Of a DNA stretch of 42,600 bases, positions 1-10,200 are shown piece after piece; position 1 is the stretch's first letter, and each line of letters opens with the position of its first letter. The notes under the pieces are model-generated. The model had not been told where the DNA came from, did no database searches, and saw nothing but the letters and a program-made list of their open reading frames with translations. Source of the DNA: Candidatus Zipacnadia bacterium (GTDB lineage: Bacteria; Armatimonadota; Zipacnadia; JALGUG01); NCBI GenBank assembly GCA_029820995.1, contig JALGUG010000049.1, forward strand, positions 1 to 42,600, read 5' to 3'. Both the position numbers and the translations under genes were made by a program.

Positions 1-1208
1 GGGGCCTGCTTGCCGGGCGTGCTCTCGGCCGCCTTGCGCGCTCGCTCTCGGGCGCGAGTCTGGTCCTCGGCCGGCAGGGGTGGTGGGGTCCTGGGCGTGG
101 GTTCGGTGGCCTCTGTGGCGCCGGCAGCTTGCTCGCCCCCGGAGGGCTTCTGCTTTTTGCGGCGCTCCTGGCGACGCCGCTCCACATCTATGCGCAGCCG
201 CAGCGGCTTGCCCTTCTGGCGTTCCTGTGGGACGATCAGCTTGTCTACCAGCTCTCCGCTGTCCGTTTCCTCGCGCCACATTTCGGCGTACTCCGCTTCG
301 GCCCACTCGCCGTGGTTGGTCTGCAGGCGGATATTGCCGTCAAGAATGATCAGGTCGAGCTTGCCGTTCTCGGTCTCGGCAATGTAGGTCACCTTGTCGG
401 CGAAGGCCGTTCGGATCTCGCCCTCCGGGTCAGTGGGATCATACTGCACCGCCTTGGGCTGGGCCGCGCCCTCCGCGATGGCTCGCTCTTCCTCGTAATG
501 GTACGTCAGCTTGTCACAGGTGAGGATGGTTAGCTTCGTCTTGAACTCCTCCTCACCGGTCTCCTCGGGGGTCTCGCGTTCCCGTTTTGCCTCCTTGGCT
601 TCTGCGGTCTCGCCCGGCTTTGCCGGTGTCTTGTCGGCCTCGGGCGCGGACGCTGCCAGGGCCTTTACTTCTTCCCCCTGGGCTTTCGCGAGCTTCGTTG
701 TCGCGAGTACCAATTCCGGATTGAGCCGGTGCCGGGCTTCGACGCGCACGTTGCCCTTGACAATCATGTACTCGTCGTCAAAGAACACCTCAAGCTGCTC
801 GCCCGTGATGGTGGCATCGGGTTCCTTGAGCTGCAGGTGGCCGACCACGCGCGCCCAGTTGTCCTCCTCATTGTACAGCGCCTCATCAGCCAGCATGATG
901 CGCTGCCCGCGGACCTTCTCATCATTCTCCTCCCGCGTGAAGGGCTGCGTCATCACCACGTTGCCGACCAGGTACCATGCCTGCTCCTCGCCGTCATAGC
1001 GTACGTGGGCCGCACGCGCCTCCACCGGCTCTTGCTTCTGCTCCTTCTTGCCTTTCTTCTTCGTTGTGGGGGATGGGAATGCGTCGGCGCCGGAGGCGGG
1101 GGGTTCCGTAGGCTCGGTCTGCGCGCCTGCGATGACGACGGCCAACGCCACCGCCGCTGCAGCCCCTGCCGTCACGCCGGCTCGCCATCCCTTGCGCCGG
1201 AAGATCAT
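1..1208 (-). CDS. lptA: LptA/OstA-like periplasmic LPS-transport protein (3' end outside window)
   Basis: Likely periplasmic bridge protein that carries lipopolysaccharide or a related glycolipid between the inner and outer membranes, working with LptC. 402 residues are visible and the frame is open at the window edge. A signal peptide occupies about residues 1-30 (basic start, Ala/Val-rich core). Two beta-rich OstA-type segments follow, about 64-160 and 222-335, with the repetitive short-strand pattern of the family (GNVVMTQPF, KGNVRVEARH, DGNIRLQTN). They are split by a Glu/Lys/Ala-rich linker of about 45 residues, and the tail is again Lys/Arg/Pro-rich. The ATG overlaps the lptC stop in an ATGA junction, so translation is probably coupled. 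Classical LptA is about 180 residues, so this is a double-length version. Family assignment is by pattern, without a profile search. Confidence 0.75.
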   Translation of the reverse strand, partial: MIFRRKGWRAGVTAGAAAAVALAVVIAGAQTEPTEPPASGADAFPSPTTKKKGKKEQKQEPVEARAAHVRYDGEEQAWYLVGNVVMTQPFTREENDEKVRGQRIMLADEALYNEEDNWARVVGHLQLKEPDATITGEQLEVFFDDEYMIVKGNVRVEARHRLNPELVLATTKLAKAQGEEVKALAASAPEADKTPAKPGETAEAKEAKRERETPEETGEEEFKTKLTILTCDKLTYHYEEERAIAEGAAQPKAVQYDPTDPEGEIRTAFADKVTYIAETENGKLDLIILDGNIRLQTNHGEWAEAEYAEMWREETDSGELVDKLIVPQERQKGKPLRLRIDVERRRQERRKKQKPSGGEQAAGATEATEPTPRTPPPLPAEDQTRARERARKAAESTPGKQA

Positions 1209-2050
1209 TCCAGTTCCTTGAGCTTCTGCTCGGCCTCTTTGACGTCCCGCACCACAATTGCGGGCGTATCCAGCTCGAAGTCCTGCGTTTCCAGATTATA
1301 CCTCAGATTGCGGCCTACGACCGCATTCGATTTCGTGCGGGCGCTCACCTGGCCCGGCGCGTGAACGGTCTTCCGATCGGGAAAGTAGCTCATGCCTCGC
1401 GTCGAGACCGTGATGTCCCTGTGGGTCAGTACGACCTCCTCCGGGAAGAACAGCCGGCGTTCGGCGTTGATCCATTGCACCTTCTCGGTCGTCATGATCG
1501 CGCCTTCGCGGGTCACGGCACGACACCGCCCCGAAACCAGGAAGTCCTTGGACACCACATTAAGGTGCGCCTTCTCCGCACTGACGCGGATCGCCGCGGC
1601 CCCCGCGGTGTCGTAGATGATGCCCTCCTTGAGCTGCTGGGCCTCCACGCTCCCGCCGCCGGTACGAAGGCTGATCTGCTCCAGTTTGATCCGCCACGCC
1701 GGCTTGCCGGTCTCGGCGTACTGCTCCAGCACAGGTTGCTCGATCTGCAGCACCGGCTTCTCACCGGGGGGCTGAACGCTCGTCTGGGCTGAGGCCCCAC
1801 GGGCGACAACGGAGCGCGTGTGACGACGGCTCCGCACCAAGATGGCCGTGGAGGCCCCCACACCGACGACCATCAGCGCCAGAATCGCCGCCAAGGTCTG
1901 CCGTGGCGTCAACCGCGGACGAATCCTCGGTAAGCGCAAATCGCCTTCTCTTTTCCTCCGGTCAGGAAGTGGGTCCGGTACAAGAGACGCCCCCCGGCGC
2001 TGCTTGTTCAGCACCGAGGGGAATGTACCTATCTTTGCCCGGGGCCGCAT
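1205..2050 (-). CDS. lptC: LptC-like inner-membrane LPS export protein
   Basis: Probable membrane-anchored LptC, which takes lipopolysaccharide from the inner-membrane ABC exporter and passes it to LptA. The long frame gives 281 residues: a basic N-terminus, a single membrane anchor (LAAILALMVVGVGAST and flanks) and a periplasmic beta-jellyroll domain with family-like phrases such as PAWRIKLEQI, IMTTEKVQWINAERR and GRNLRYNLETQDFEL. The ATG at 2050 directly follows the upstream stop (TGAATG), but it has no Shine-Dalgarno and would add about 37 residues of odd sequence. A TTG at 1939, downstream of GGAGG, places the start just before the membrane anchor and may be the true start. Placement next to the lptA-like gene with a 4-base overlap supports the call. 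Confidence 0.78.
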   Translation of the reverse strand: MRPRAKIGTFPSVLNKQRRGASLVPDPLPDRRKREGDLRLPRIRPRLTPRQTLAAILALMVVGVGASTAILVRSRRHTRSVVARGASAQTSVQPPGEKPVLQIEQPVLEQYAETGKPAWRIKLEQISLRTGGGSVEAQQLKEGIIYDTAGAAAIRVSAEKAHLNVVSKDFLVSGRCRAVTREGAIMTTEKVQWINAERRLFFPEEVVLTHRDITVSTRGMSYFPDRKTVHAPGQVSARTKSNAVVGRNLRYNLETQDFELDTPAIVVRDVKEAEQKLKELE

Positions 2051-2606
2051 TCAGGGAAACACGGGCGGCCCAGGCGGCCCGGCACTGAGTTCGAGAGTGC
2101 CGACATCTGTTGTCTGGCCGGCCTGAATCTGCACGCCCGGCACGGTGGCGGAGCCCGCCTGCCCCGTCGGCGCAGTGGCCGACAGGGTGTACAGCCCCGT
2201 GGGGACATTGTAGACTGTGAAGACCCCGTCCGGTTTGCTCAGGCCCGACACGCCGCCGATCAGGATCTGTGCCCTGGAGACCGCTGCGCCCGCAGAGCGC
2301 GCGGCACCGGTAACAGCCCCGCGGCCCGGAAGAAGCTGCGGCGGAAGATAGAAATCGCCGATGTTATTGTCCCCTAGGAACAGCGTCACCGCGGCGGAGA
2401 TCGCCTGGTACCCCTGGGCAGCGGCCACCAAGGTGCGGTTGCCCGCCGGCAGATTCGCGATGAAGAAGGAACCGTCGCCGCCCGTTAGAGCCACCGCCGG
2501 CGCCCCCTCCGTCTCCTCCACCACAGCCGACGAGCGCCAGCACTCCCAGCGTCACAACTGCGACTAGTACCACGCCTGAATGACTTGCGGCGCCATGAAA
2601 CCGCAC
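2051..2606 (-). CDS. Lipoprotein with carboxypeptidase-regulatory-like domains, frameshifted
   Basis: Putative lipoprotein exposed at the periplasm or surface; the function is not known. A GTG at 2606, 6 bases after AAAGGAGGA, opens a lipoprotein signal peptide with lipobox L-V-G-C (Cys28). That frame then runs into nonsense-like sequence. The frame one base over carries a good beta-sandwich of the CarboxypepD_reg type (GGDGSFFIANLPAG, later KPDGVFTVYNVPTG) and stops at 2051. A run of five C on the plus strand at 2503-2507 lies just after the lipobox. Removing one base there joins both parts into a 184-residue protein with Gly-rich linker and two beta-sandwich units. This may be a sequencing or assembly error, phase variation, or a recent mutation. 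The downstream neighbour is lptC, with no gap to its longest frame. Confidence 0.6.
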
Positions 2607-2666
2607 AGTCACTCCTCCTTTGCGAGCTGTGCTGCGGCTATTGGTGCTCATGCGCACTGACGCCAC

Positions 2667-2695
2667 ATTCTAACACAAGGTCCGCCCGTTTGCAA
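2667..2695 (-). promoter_or_regulatory. Candidate sigma70-type promoter for the lipoprotein-lptC-lptA unit
   Basis: On the minus strand, TTGCAA (2690-2695) and TAGAAT (2667-2672) are separated by 17 bases. They lie about 60 bases upstream of the GTG start at 2606 and in the gap after the larger lipoprotein gene. This would allow lptC and lptA to be transcribed apart from the barrel genes upstream. Assigned by eye only. Confidence 0.45.
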
Positions 2696-2740
2696 CCTCG
2701 ACGAGGCCGCGGCCGCCCGTCGCTGCCGGTACAGCCATGT

Positions 2741-3937
2741 CTAGGGGGCCGTCAGGGCAAAGTCAACGCCGGTGATGACGGACCCGGCTCCGGGGAGGGT
2801 AACCTGCGTCGAGGCCGAGTTCGGTCCGATGCTGGCCTCGATGGTGTACGTTCCCGGCGGCACGAACAGCCCGTACGCCCCCTCCGCGTTGGTCACCGTC
2901 CGGTCCAGTTCCTCGCTGGTGGAGACGAGGGTTGCCGTGACCGTGACGCCGGCATTGTCGCCCTGGTTCAGGACGACGACCGTGCCCGCGATAGTGAAGG
3001 GTGTCCCCGGTGGCGTGGTGTCCGTCACGGGCAGCTCGACTCGCAGAGGCGCCATATCGGGCCGGACCTCCACGGTCTGGAGGAAGGGGTCGTGTCCCGA
3101 CGCCGAGACCTCAAGATTCTGTGGGCCAACCGGGACAGCAGTGACGGTAAACTCGCCGGCGGCGTTGGTCGTGACCGCAGGGCGCTCGCCGAGCTGCACC
3201 AGCGCGCCCGGCAGCGGCGCCTGGGTCTCGAGTGTGACCACCAGGCCGCTGACATCCTGCATCGAGGTGCCCGAGGTAAGCGCAAAGTCAACCGGGTCGT
3301 TGGTGCCCTCGTCGTCGGCGATCACCAGCACGGTGCGCGATTCCAGCAGGAAGTCGGAGGCGATGGCGTTGGCGACAGCCGAGCCGCTCGGCACGCCGCC
3401 GATGGAGTAGAACCCATTGTCGTCGGTGTGGCCTCGCACGGAGAAGCTCACCGGCTCGCCGGGGACCGAGGTGAACTCAACCAGGGCCCGTGCGATTGGG
3501 GCGCCGGGGTTGGCGGTGGTCACCGTGCCGGACATGGTGCCGGTCAGTGAGGTATCCGCCGGCGTCAAGGTCACGGTGACCGGGTCCTGTACATTCCGGT
3601 CCGGGACCAGCGTGAGCAGGTGGTCGTTGGTCACGTAGCCCGCGGCGGTCACGGTCAGCGGCTGCGTGGGTGGCGTCCCCGTCCCAAAGGGCACCTCCCG
3701 GACTTCGAAGCTGCCGTCGGCGCCCGAGGTCCCCACTTTCCCGCCGATCACGACTCGCGCGTTCGCTATCGGGTCCGTCGTCTCTTCGTCAATCACCGTT
3801 CCCGGAACAACGGTTCCGGGAGGAGGCGGGGGCTCTCCGTTTCCGCCTCCGCTACCGCAGCCGGCAAGCAGCACCAATCCCGATATCAGCAGGGCGCTGG
3901 TGAGAACTGTGGCCAGACACTTCTGCACGTGCATCAT
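2741..3937 (-). CDS. Lipoprotein of four carboxypeptidase-regulatory-like (beta-sandwich) repeats
   Basis: Putative lipid-anchored, extracytoplasmic structural or binding protein of about 398 residues. A signal peptide ends at the lipobox L-A-G-C (Cys27), followed by a Gly/Pro-rich linker. Four units of about 85-95 residues follow, each with the CarboxypepD_reg/transthyretin-like pattern: GTV..., an ARV/ALV strand, a DGSFEV, DNGFYSIGGVP or AAGEFTV turn, then a terminal strand. Nothing enzymatic is visible. I prefer the ATG at 3937 (or 3934), just after AAAGGA; the frame extends to 3961 without a better start. It sits between the FlgD-tailed secreted protein and the smaller, frameshifted lipoprotein with the same fold, so the two lipoproteins may be paralogues. 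The role in the envelope is inferred from context only. Confidence 0.75.
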   Translation of the reverse strand: MMHVQKCLATVLTSALLISGLVLLAGCGSGGGNGEPPPPPGTVVPGTVIDEETTDPIANARVVIGGKVGTSGADGSFEVREVPFGTGTPPTQPLTVTAAGYVTNDHLLTLVPDRNVQDPVTVTLTPADTSLTGTMSGTVTTANPGAPIARALVEFTSVPGEPVSFSVRGHTDDNGFYSIGGVPSGSAVANAIASDFLLESRTVLVIADDEGTNDPVDFALTSGTSMQDVSGLVVTLETQAPLPGALVQLGERPAVTTNAAGEFTVTAVPVGPQNLEVSASGHDPFLQTVEVRPDMAPLRVELPVTDTTPPGTPFTIAGTVVVLNQGDNAGVTVTATLVSTSEELDRTVTNAEGAYGLFVPPGTYTIEASIGPNSASTQVTLPGAGSVITGVDFALTAP

Positions 3938-4021
3938 TCCTTTGCTAACCTCACAGGCCAACGCCGACTACCCGGGGCGACACCGGTGGGATTTGGCGGG
4001 TCTGGTTCGGTGTCTCCAGCC

Positions 4022-7009
4022 CTAGCGAACGACAGTTAGCCGCAGCAACCGGCGGACGCTCTGGCCGTCTTCGCCGTCGGCGCGGATCTCGAACAGATAC
4101 GAACCGTTCGGCACGAATCGGCCGCCACTGTCCTGCAGACCCCACACGACCTCGTGGCTCCCTGCGCCGAGTGCTGCGCCTTGCACCAGCCTGCGGACCG
4201 GCCGGCCCGCGATATTTCGCACGGTACAAGTGACTATGGCAGGCGCGCTGAGGCTGTAGGCAACGGCCGCCGCGCGCCCCGCGCCCGTCTGCGCCAAGCT
4301 GGTAATCTGCAGGGCGCCGCCCAAATGCTGGAACTCCACGGCGAAGCGCCGCGGCTGGCCGGGAGCGCCGGCCCTGTAACGATATGCCGCGACCGTTCGC
4401 ATGTACCGCCGCGCACCCGCATCCAGGTCCACGAGCACCGGACGCAGGTCCTTCGGCACTCGGCTCAGCTCCGGCCAACTTACCTCCACTTCCGACCCGC
4501 CGGCACTCGTCGTGATCTCAAAAGCCCACGGCTCCCGTGTGTTGGCGCGGATATCCGACACGTAGTGCCCGGAGGCCGCGGCCCAATCGTCGTGGATGAA
4601 CCGCAGAGCGACATACTGCGGAAGATTGGGAGGCGCTTCCAAGTCAAGGGTCGGATCAAAGCCCGGCGTGGCCTGCGTGCTCACACCGAGGTAGCTGCTC
4701 GCCGAGTGAAGCGACCCAACGGACACCATGAGGGGCAGGCGCCACGCCGGCTCCGGATCACTGCTGCGCGCCTGGCGCGACGCCACGCCGGCACCGGTCG
4801 AAGAGCCGGGCCCGGGGATGACGAGTTGCAGCGACGGGGAGACCAGCGACTTGAGCCAGTAGCCCATGAACGGATGCAGCGTATCCGTCTCCAAGTAGCC
4901 CTGATCCTGCGAGTACTCGAAGATCGCCGCTCGCACCCAGCGATTCGCGACCGCAGTGTCCAGGTCCACCAGTGACCCCGAGCCGCGCCGGAAGCGCAGA
5001 CGCGTGACCGGAACGTCGGTCCGGAAGCCGCTGCCGATCATGTTCCAACCCGGCTTCAACTCGACGACAACGTCACTGTCGGCGGCCGGCTCAACCCCGA
5101 TGGTGTCCAGGTTGATGTCCTGAAAGATCTTGAGGAAATATCCCAGTCCCGGCCGGATGGGATCCACATCGGGGTAGATGCGGTAGCTTCCGCCGTCGCG
5201 CTGAGGGTCCCAGCGGGCCAGCAGGAAGCGCTGCGGGTCGAGGTCGAACACCGCGGCCTCGTCCGTTTCCAGCGGCACGAAGGGCAGGCTAATCAGGTGC
5301 AGGCCATTGAGCCCGACCAGGAACCCCTTCTCGATCCGCGACTGGCTCCCGGCCTCCAGGAAGACGATATACGAATCAAACATCACGTTCACGGTGCGAG
5401 CGAAGGTCTGATCGCCCTCGCCGTTATACGTAATCGTCATCTGCCGCGGCGTCAGGGCCCCCGAGGTCGCCACTGTGCCCCACGAGCCACGCTGCACCTC
5501 AATGCCCTGGGGACTCGTGCCGCCCGTGATGTCAATCGTGCCCGTAGTAGGCCCGATAATCGCGCCATATATGTTGTTCTCGCCGGCCTCAAACCCGCGC
5601 TGACCGTACGGGAACGGGAAATCGCGTACGATGTCGCCCAGGGTCATGCGCACCGTGATCCGCTGTGGGCCGCCGATGTTGAAGAAGGTCGGCAGCAGAA
5701 AGCCCTCGCCGGCGCCGTCACCAGTCGAAGGCAGGTCAATGGTGTAGCCCTCTTCAGCAAACAGATCAATGGTGAAGTTGTAGTTGAAGTAGTTGTTGAA
5801 AATCCGCCCCCCGCGCGGGGTCTCGTCGCCTTCGGGGTTCGTGATATAGTGCTCCGCAATAAGGGCCACAGAATCCGTGAATGGGATATTCCACACGTAG
5901 AGCTTCTCGCCGGCGGTCACGCCGGTGTCTAGAGCGTGCTGGCGCCGGATCCAATCTTGAAACCCGAGGTTTTCGACCTGCGGTAGAGCCTGTTCGGCCA
6001 GAAGACGCAGCCGCCGAGAATCACCGGCCAACTCCTGGCTATACTGGGCATAGTACGCGGCATTGAAATCGGCGAAGAACGAGGGACTCTCGACCCAGCA
6101 CTTCAGCCACGCGGCGAAGCTCATGGCGATACGCCATACCAGCATGCCGCTAAACCCTGACTGGGGGTAGAAGGTGGGGTTCCCTAGGGGACGTTGGTTC
6201 TCGGCTTCGTACACCGATCCGGCGTAGAAGGGCCCCGGATCAATCGGGTTGTACCCGGGCGACACGCCGGGCGCAATCTGCACCGCCGTCGCCGCCGCAC
6301 GCGCCATCCCTTCTTCCCACGCATCGAAGAAGATCAAGGCCTCGTCGCGGAAGGCCCGCAGCACGAGCAACATCAGGACAAAGCTGTCTTCCGTGAAATT
6401 GCCCGAGGGCTCCGGGATGCGAATCTCGTTCGTGGCGGTGTCGTACGTCCCGCCCTGAATGCTCTGCAGCTCCGGATCCAGGATCACCTTGACGTCCAGG
6501 TCAAAGGCCGGCGGGCCGTAGACCTGTCGGGCCACGGGCACGGCGTTGGCCAGGTAGGCCTGGAAGGCATCGCGGTCGGCCTCGAACCCCTCCCAGCCCT
6601 CGAAGCTGAAGCGGATCTCGTTCGCGGGGTCGCCGACTTGCCGGCCGGTTACCAGCGTGCGGTCGAGGTCCGGCGTAGCCATGCGCCCGTTCACCACGTG
6701 AACGATCGTGCGCGGAAACCGCAGCTTGGCCTCCGGGCTGAGGGCGCCGGCGGCCTGCAGGAAGCGCAAAGCGCGCTCTGACCGCTGCAGAGCGTGGACA
6801 CTGTGCTGCTTCCGCACAGCCTGCCGTATTCGGGACCGGGTGCCGACGGCCTGCGCTGTCGCGCGCTCCGACACGGTAATGGCGCCCAGCGGGCCGGTAC
6901 AGTGCGCCTCGAAGGGCCCCGTACTCGTCACGTGGAAGGGACCGGCCGCGGCAGGGAGAGCTAGCATAGCGATCAGAACAAGGCGAGCGGTGAAGAGGGA
7001 ACGGCTCAT
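4022..7009 (-). CDS. Large secreted protein with C-terminal FlgD-type Ig-like domain
   Basis: 995-residue exported protein of unknown function. A signal peptide covers about residues 1-23 (ALPAAAG near the cleavage site). The N-terminal third is mostly helical and includes an F-R-D-E-A ... W-E-E-G-M-A pattern that recalls the second half of a gluzincin peptidase site, but no HExxH precedes it, so it is probably not an active protease of that type. The middle, about residues 560-735, has repeated beta strands with phrases such as GLGYFLK, PGWNMIGSG and FMGYWLK. The last 85 residues look like a FlgD-type Ig domain (PVRRLVQG, SHEVVWGLQDSGG, PNGSYLFEI), a fold often found at the C-terminus of secreted proteins in several bacterial phyla. 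The start is the ATG at 7009 behind GGGAGG. It lies in tandem after the outer-membrane barrel gene. Confidence 0.65.
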   Translation of the reverse strand: MSRSLFTARLVLIAMLALPAAAGPFHVTSTGPFEAHCTGPLGAITVSERATAQAVGTRSRIRQAVRKQHSVHALQRSERALRFLQAAGALSPEAKLRFPRTIVHVVNGRMATPDLDRTLVTGRQVGDPANEIRFSFEGWEGFEADRDAFQAYLANAVPVARQVYGPPAFDLDVKVILDPELQSIQGGTYDTATNEIRIPEPSGNFTEDSFVLMLLVLRAFRDEALIFFDAWEEGMARAAATAVQIAPGVSPGYNPIDPGPFYAGSVYEAENQRPLGNPTFYPQSGFSGMLVWRIAMSFAAWLKCWVESPSFFADFNAAYYAQYSQELAGDSRRLRLLAEQALPQVENLGFQDWIRRQHALDTGVTAGEKLYVWNIPFTDSVALIAEHYITNPEGDETPRGGRIFNNYFNYNFTIDLFAEEGYTIDLPSTGDGAGEGFLLPTFFNIGGPQRITVRMTLGDIVRDFPFPYGQRGFEAGENNIYGAIIGPTTGTIDITGGTSPQGIEVQRGSWGTVATSGALTPRQMTITYNGEGDQTFARTVNVMFDSYIVFLEAGSQSRIEKGFLVGLNGLHLISLPFVPLETDEAAVFDLDPQRFLLARWDPQRDGGSYRIYPDVDPIRPGLGYFLKIFQDINLDTIGVEPAADSDVVVELKPGWNMIGSGFRTDVPVTRLRFRRGSGSLVDLDTAVANRWVRAAIFEYSQDQGYLETDTLHPFMGYWLKSLVSPSLQLVIPGPGSSTGAGVASRQARSSDPEPAWRLPLMVSVGSLHSASSYLGVSTQATPGFDPTLDLEAPPNLPQYVALRFIHDDWAAASGHYVSDIRANTREPWAFEITTSAGGSEVEVSWPELSRVPKDLRPVLVDLDAGARRYMRTVAAYRYRAGAPGQPRRFAVEFQHLGGALQITSLAQTGAGRAAAVAYSLSAPAIVTCTVRNIAGRPVRRLVQGAALGAGSHEVVWGLQDSGGRFVPNGSYLFEIRADGEDGQSVRRLLRLTVVR

Positions 7010-7257
7010 ACGTTGGGGACCTCCCCGCGCCGCCGTGGCTGTGGCGGCACGTCACACACTAGAGATAATCATCTTCTGGGGCGCGTAGGTTCCATCGGAT
7101 TCGCGGGACGCCGTACGAACGTTCTGCCTTGGCGGCTTTCCGTCTTCACGGGCACCTCTCCTGCCTGCCCTACCATCGAAAGCAGCCCACTACACATTCC
7201 TTCCGTGTGCTGGCTTCGGGGCCCGGTCCTGCAAACGATGCCGGATGGCGCCCCGCC

Positions 7258-10200
7258 CTAGAACCCGAAGTTGTTACGCATGCCGCCGGGGACCGAGATG
7301 CCGGGGCTGCCGAAGGGAGTAGGTGGCCCCGACCTGTACCGCTGGCTGCTCCCGCCGAAGCCACCGAAAGGCGAACCAATGCCGCCATAGCCGAAGCTCT
7401 GCTCGTTGTAGAACCGGCTACTGCCGCGGCGAGGAGGACCGAAATCGAATCCGGAGCCCGGCGTGGCGGCCCGAGTTCTCTGACCGGTCGCGAACGCGGT
7501 GGTCAAGCTGATGGTGAAGATGTTGGCGGTGAAGTTGGCGTTCTGCCGCGAGACACCAGGCACGTTCACCTCGGTCGAGGCCGGCAGGCGCGAGGTATTC
7601 TGGAGGAACTGGTAACCTGCCCGCAGCGCCATGATGTCGCTGATGCGGTACTCCAGCGCGAGCTCGGCGTTTTCCCGGCGGAAATCGGCGAAATCGCCGC
7701 CTCGGAAGTCGGAGTGCGCCAGGCCCAGCGACAAGCCCACGCGCTTGTTCAGGTGGTACGTGACCGTCCCGCTGACATCCAGCAGCGAGGTGTCCACCAT
7801 CTTGGCCTCTTGCTGGTCGCTGGTTGAGAAGCTCGGGCTGGTGCCCTTTTGACGGGAGAGGTTGAGGCTGAAAGACCAGGGGCTGTCCGGGCGATGATAG
7901 GACCCGCCCAGGCTGATCCAGTTATTCGTAATCTCGCCGCGCCCAGCCTCCAGGAAGTCCGTGCGGTCCAGACTGAAGGAGGAGTTCAATGACAACGCGT
8001 CGGTCGGCTGCCAGTCGAAGGAGATGTCGCCGCGGTATTGGTTGCTGTCGGCCAGGTAGCCGATATTGCCGCCGCTGGTATACTTGCGTCGAGACAGATT
8101 GAGGTTCAGACCAAAGCGCTCCCATGGGCGGTACGAGATACTCATCCTGGTTTGCGCGTCAGTATAGCGGTTGCGCGAGGCCGAGGCGGTCGGCAGGGTT
8201 GAATCGCCCGTGGTGCCGCTGGGATTGGGAATGCCGCCGGGCAAGTCGCAGGTGTAGGCGGCCGGCCCCCCCGTCGCGTGGCCGAAGGTTGAAAAGCCGG
8301 GGCTGGAGCCGAAGCTCGGGCTGCTGATGCCGCCCACAGCGCCGCCAATCCCCCCGTAGTACCCGCTCTGAACCGCTCCGCACGACGAGGACAGCGTCTG
8401 ATCCAGGTTGATGCCCAGGTTGTCCCACGGATTGTAGGAGGCCGAGAATTGGAGTGTGCGGCCGGTGGAAGCCTCCTCAACCCCGCGCGCTCGCGAGCGA
8501 TTGGTGCTGAAATTGCCGGTCAGGTGCAGTTTGCTCCCCGGCTGGTAGCCGAAGGCCGCGCGCAGCATCTGGGAGCGGCTGCCCGTGGCGCCCGTTGGTG
8601 TGCCCACGTCGGTGCCCGCGCCGAACTCACCGACGTCCTGGTGCGAAGAAGTGAACGACAAGTCGGCGCTCAGGCGGCTCTTCTCCGGGGCCCAATTGAG
8701 GCTCACCTGATCGGTGACAAAGTTGCTGTCCGCCCGCGACGTGCCGCTGTTGCGCAGCGCATTCCGACTCAGTGACAGTCGAGGCCAGTTGGGACGGTGG
8801 ATATTGACCCCGAAGGCAGTGCGTCCAACCTCATTGTCCAGTGTGGTCCGCTCGGCGGTTCGACGAAGCTGCAATGAGGTCAGGGGAGACGTGTTCACCG
8901 TGGGTTGGGTGAAACCCACTCCGAAGTTGCGGCCGCCGCCATAGCCGCTGAACCCGAAGGCCAGTCCCTGGCTGCTCTTTAGACGTGACCAGTCGGTATA
9001 GAAGTCAATCCAGTCCAGCGGTCGGTATCCCAGGCGCGCGTTGAGGCCCCGCTCATTGCGCTGGAACCCCACCGTGTCAATGTATGAGAAGTTGGGCTCG
9101 ATGGACCGGTACTCGACTTGCGTGTTCAGTTTCTTGGTCTGGTACCCGCCCGCCAGCCGCAGCGCCAGGCCGCTGGAACCCGCCTCGCTGGTGCTCTGCG
9201 CGACTGCCGCGTTAAGGTTTAGGTCCCGGGTCACGCGCAGCCCCAGATCCATCCCGATGACCGTCGTGTCGCCCGCGGTGGTGCCGGGGGCCACACCGTA
9301 GTAGTACTTCACCTGAACCCACGACGTGGCCGGCACGATCCGCCGGAACTCGATCACTCCCAGGTCCCGACGGATGTCGAAGTCCACGCCCTCCACTTGC
9401 TGGATCCCGTCCACCAGAACGACCAATGCCTGCTGAATGATCTGCTCTTTGCCGTCAATGATCACGCGGGCGCCGTCCTCAAGTACAGGGCGCCCGCGCA
9501 GCTCGAAGGGGCCGGTGCTGTTGTTGGCGATGAACCGGTCCTCGGCGAAGTCGGCCGTATCCACAGAGGCGTGCCCCGCCCGGTCCTGTCGCAGCATCGT
9601 CAGCCCGATCTCGCCCCGCTTGAACAGCGGGCCCGACAGCCGCCCGCCGAACAGCGTCCCCGGACTGCCGCCGGCCGCTAGTGACTGGTACGAGACCGAG
9701 ATCGTAGCGTCGCTGGGAATGATGCGCGGTTGCCCCTCGAAGGGCTCGAAGTAGAGCTGGCCTGTCTCAAAATCAAGGCGGTAGTCTTTGCCCAGATGCA
9801 TCAGCTCTTCATTGACCTTGACGACCTCACTGCCGTCCAGCACGGGAGTAAAGCGCAAGAAGTACGGGCCGGGCGTGTTGTTCCCCACGAAGGTCTCGCG
9901 CCGAACGATGCCTTCCTCGCGCGAGCCAAAGGCCTGCAGACGGTAGTCGGCCCCAATGTCTGTGTCCAACTCAATTCCGTGGAGGCTCTTGCTGAAGCGG
10001 GCGAACTCGTTCCCGGCCAGGTTGACGTTCAAGTCGCCGTATCGCACCGTCGTGTCGTGCCCGGCATAGATGAGCTGCCAGCGCGACCGCGACGGCCCGT
10101 ACCCCAGGCTAGTCCAGTCGGCTTGAATGCCGAACTCGTTGCCCGGCACCGGCAGGGGGCCCTCCACGCGCATACTGCTCACATTCGTGGTTGTGCCCGT

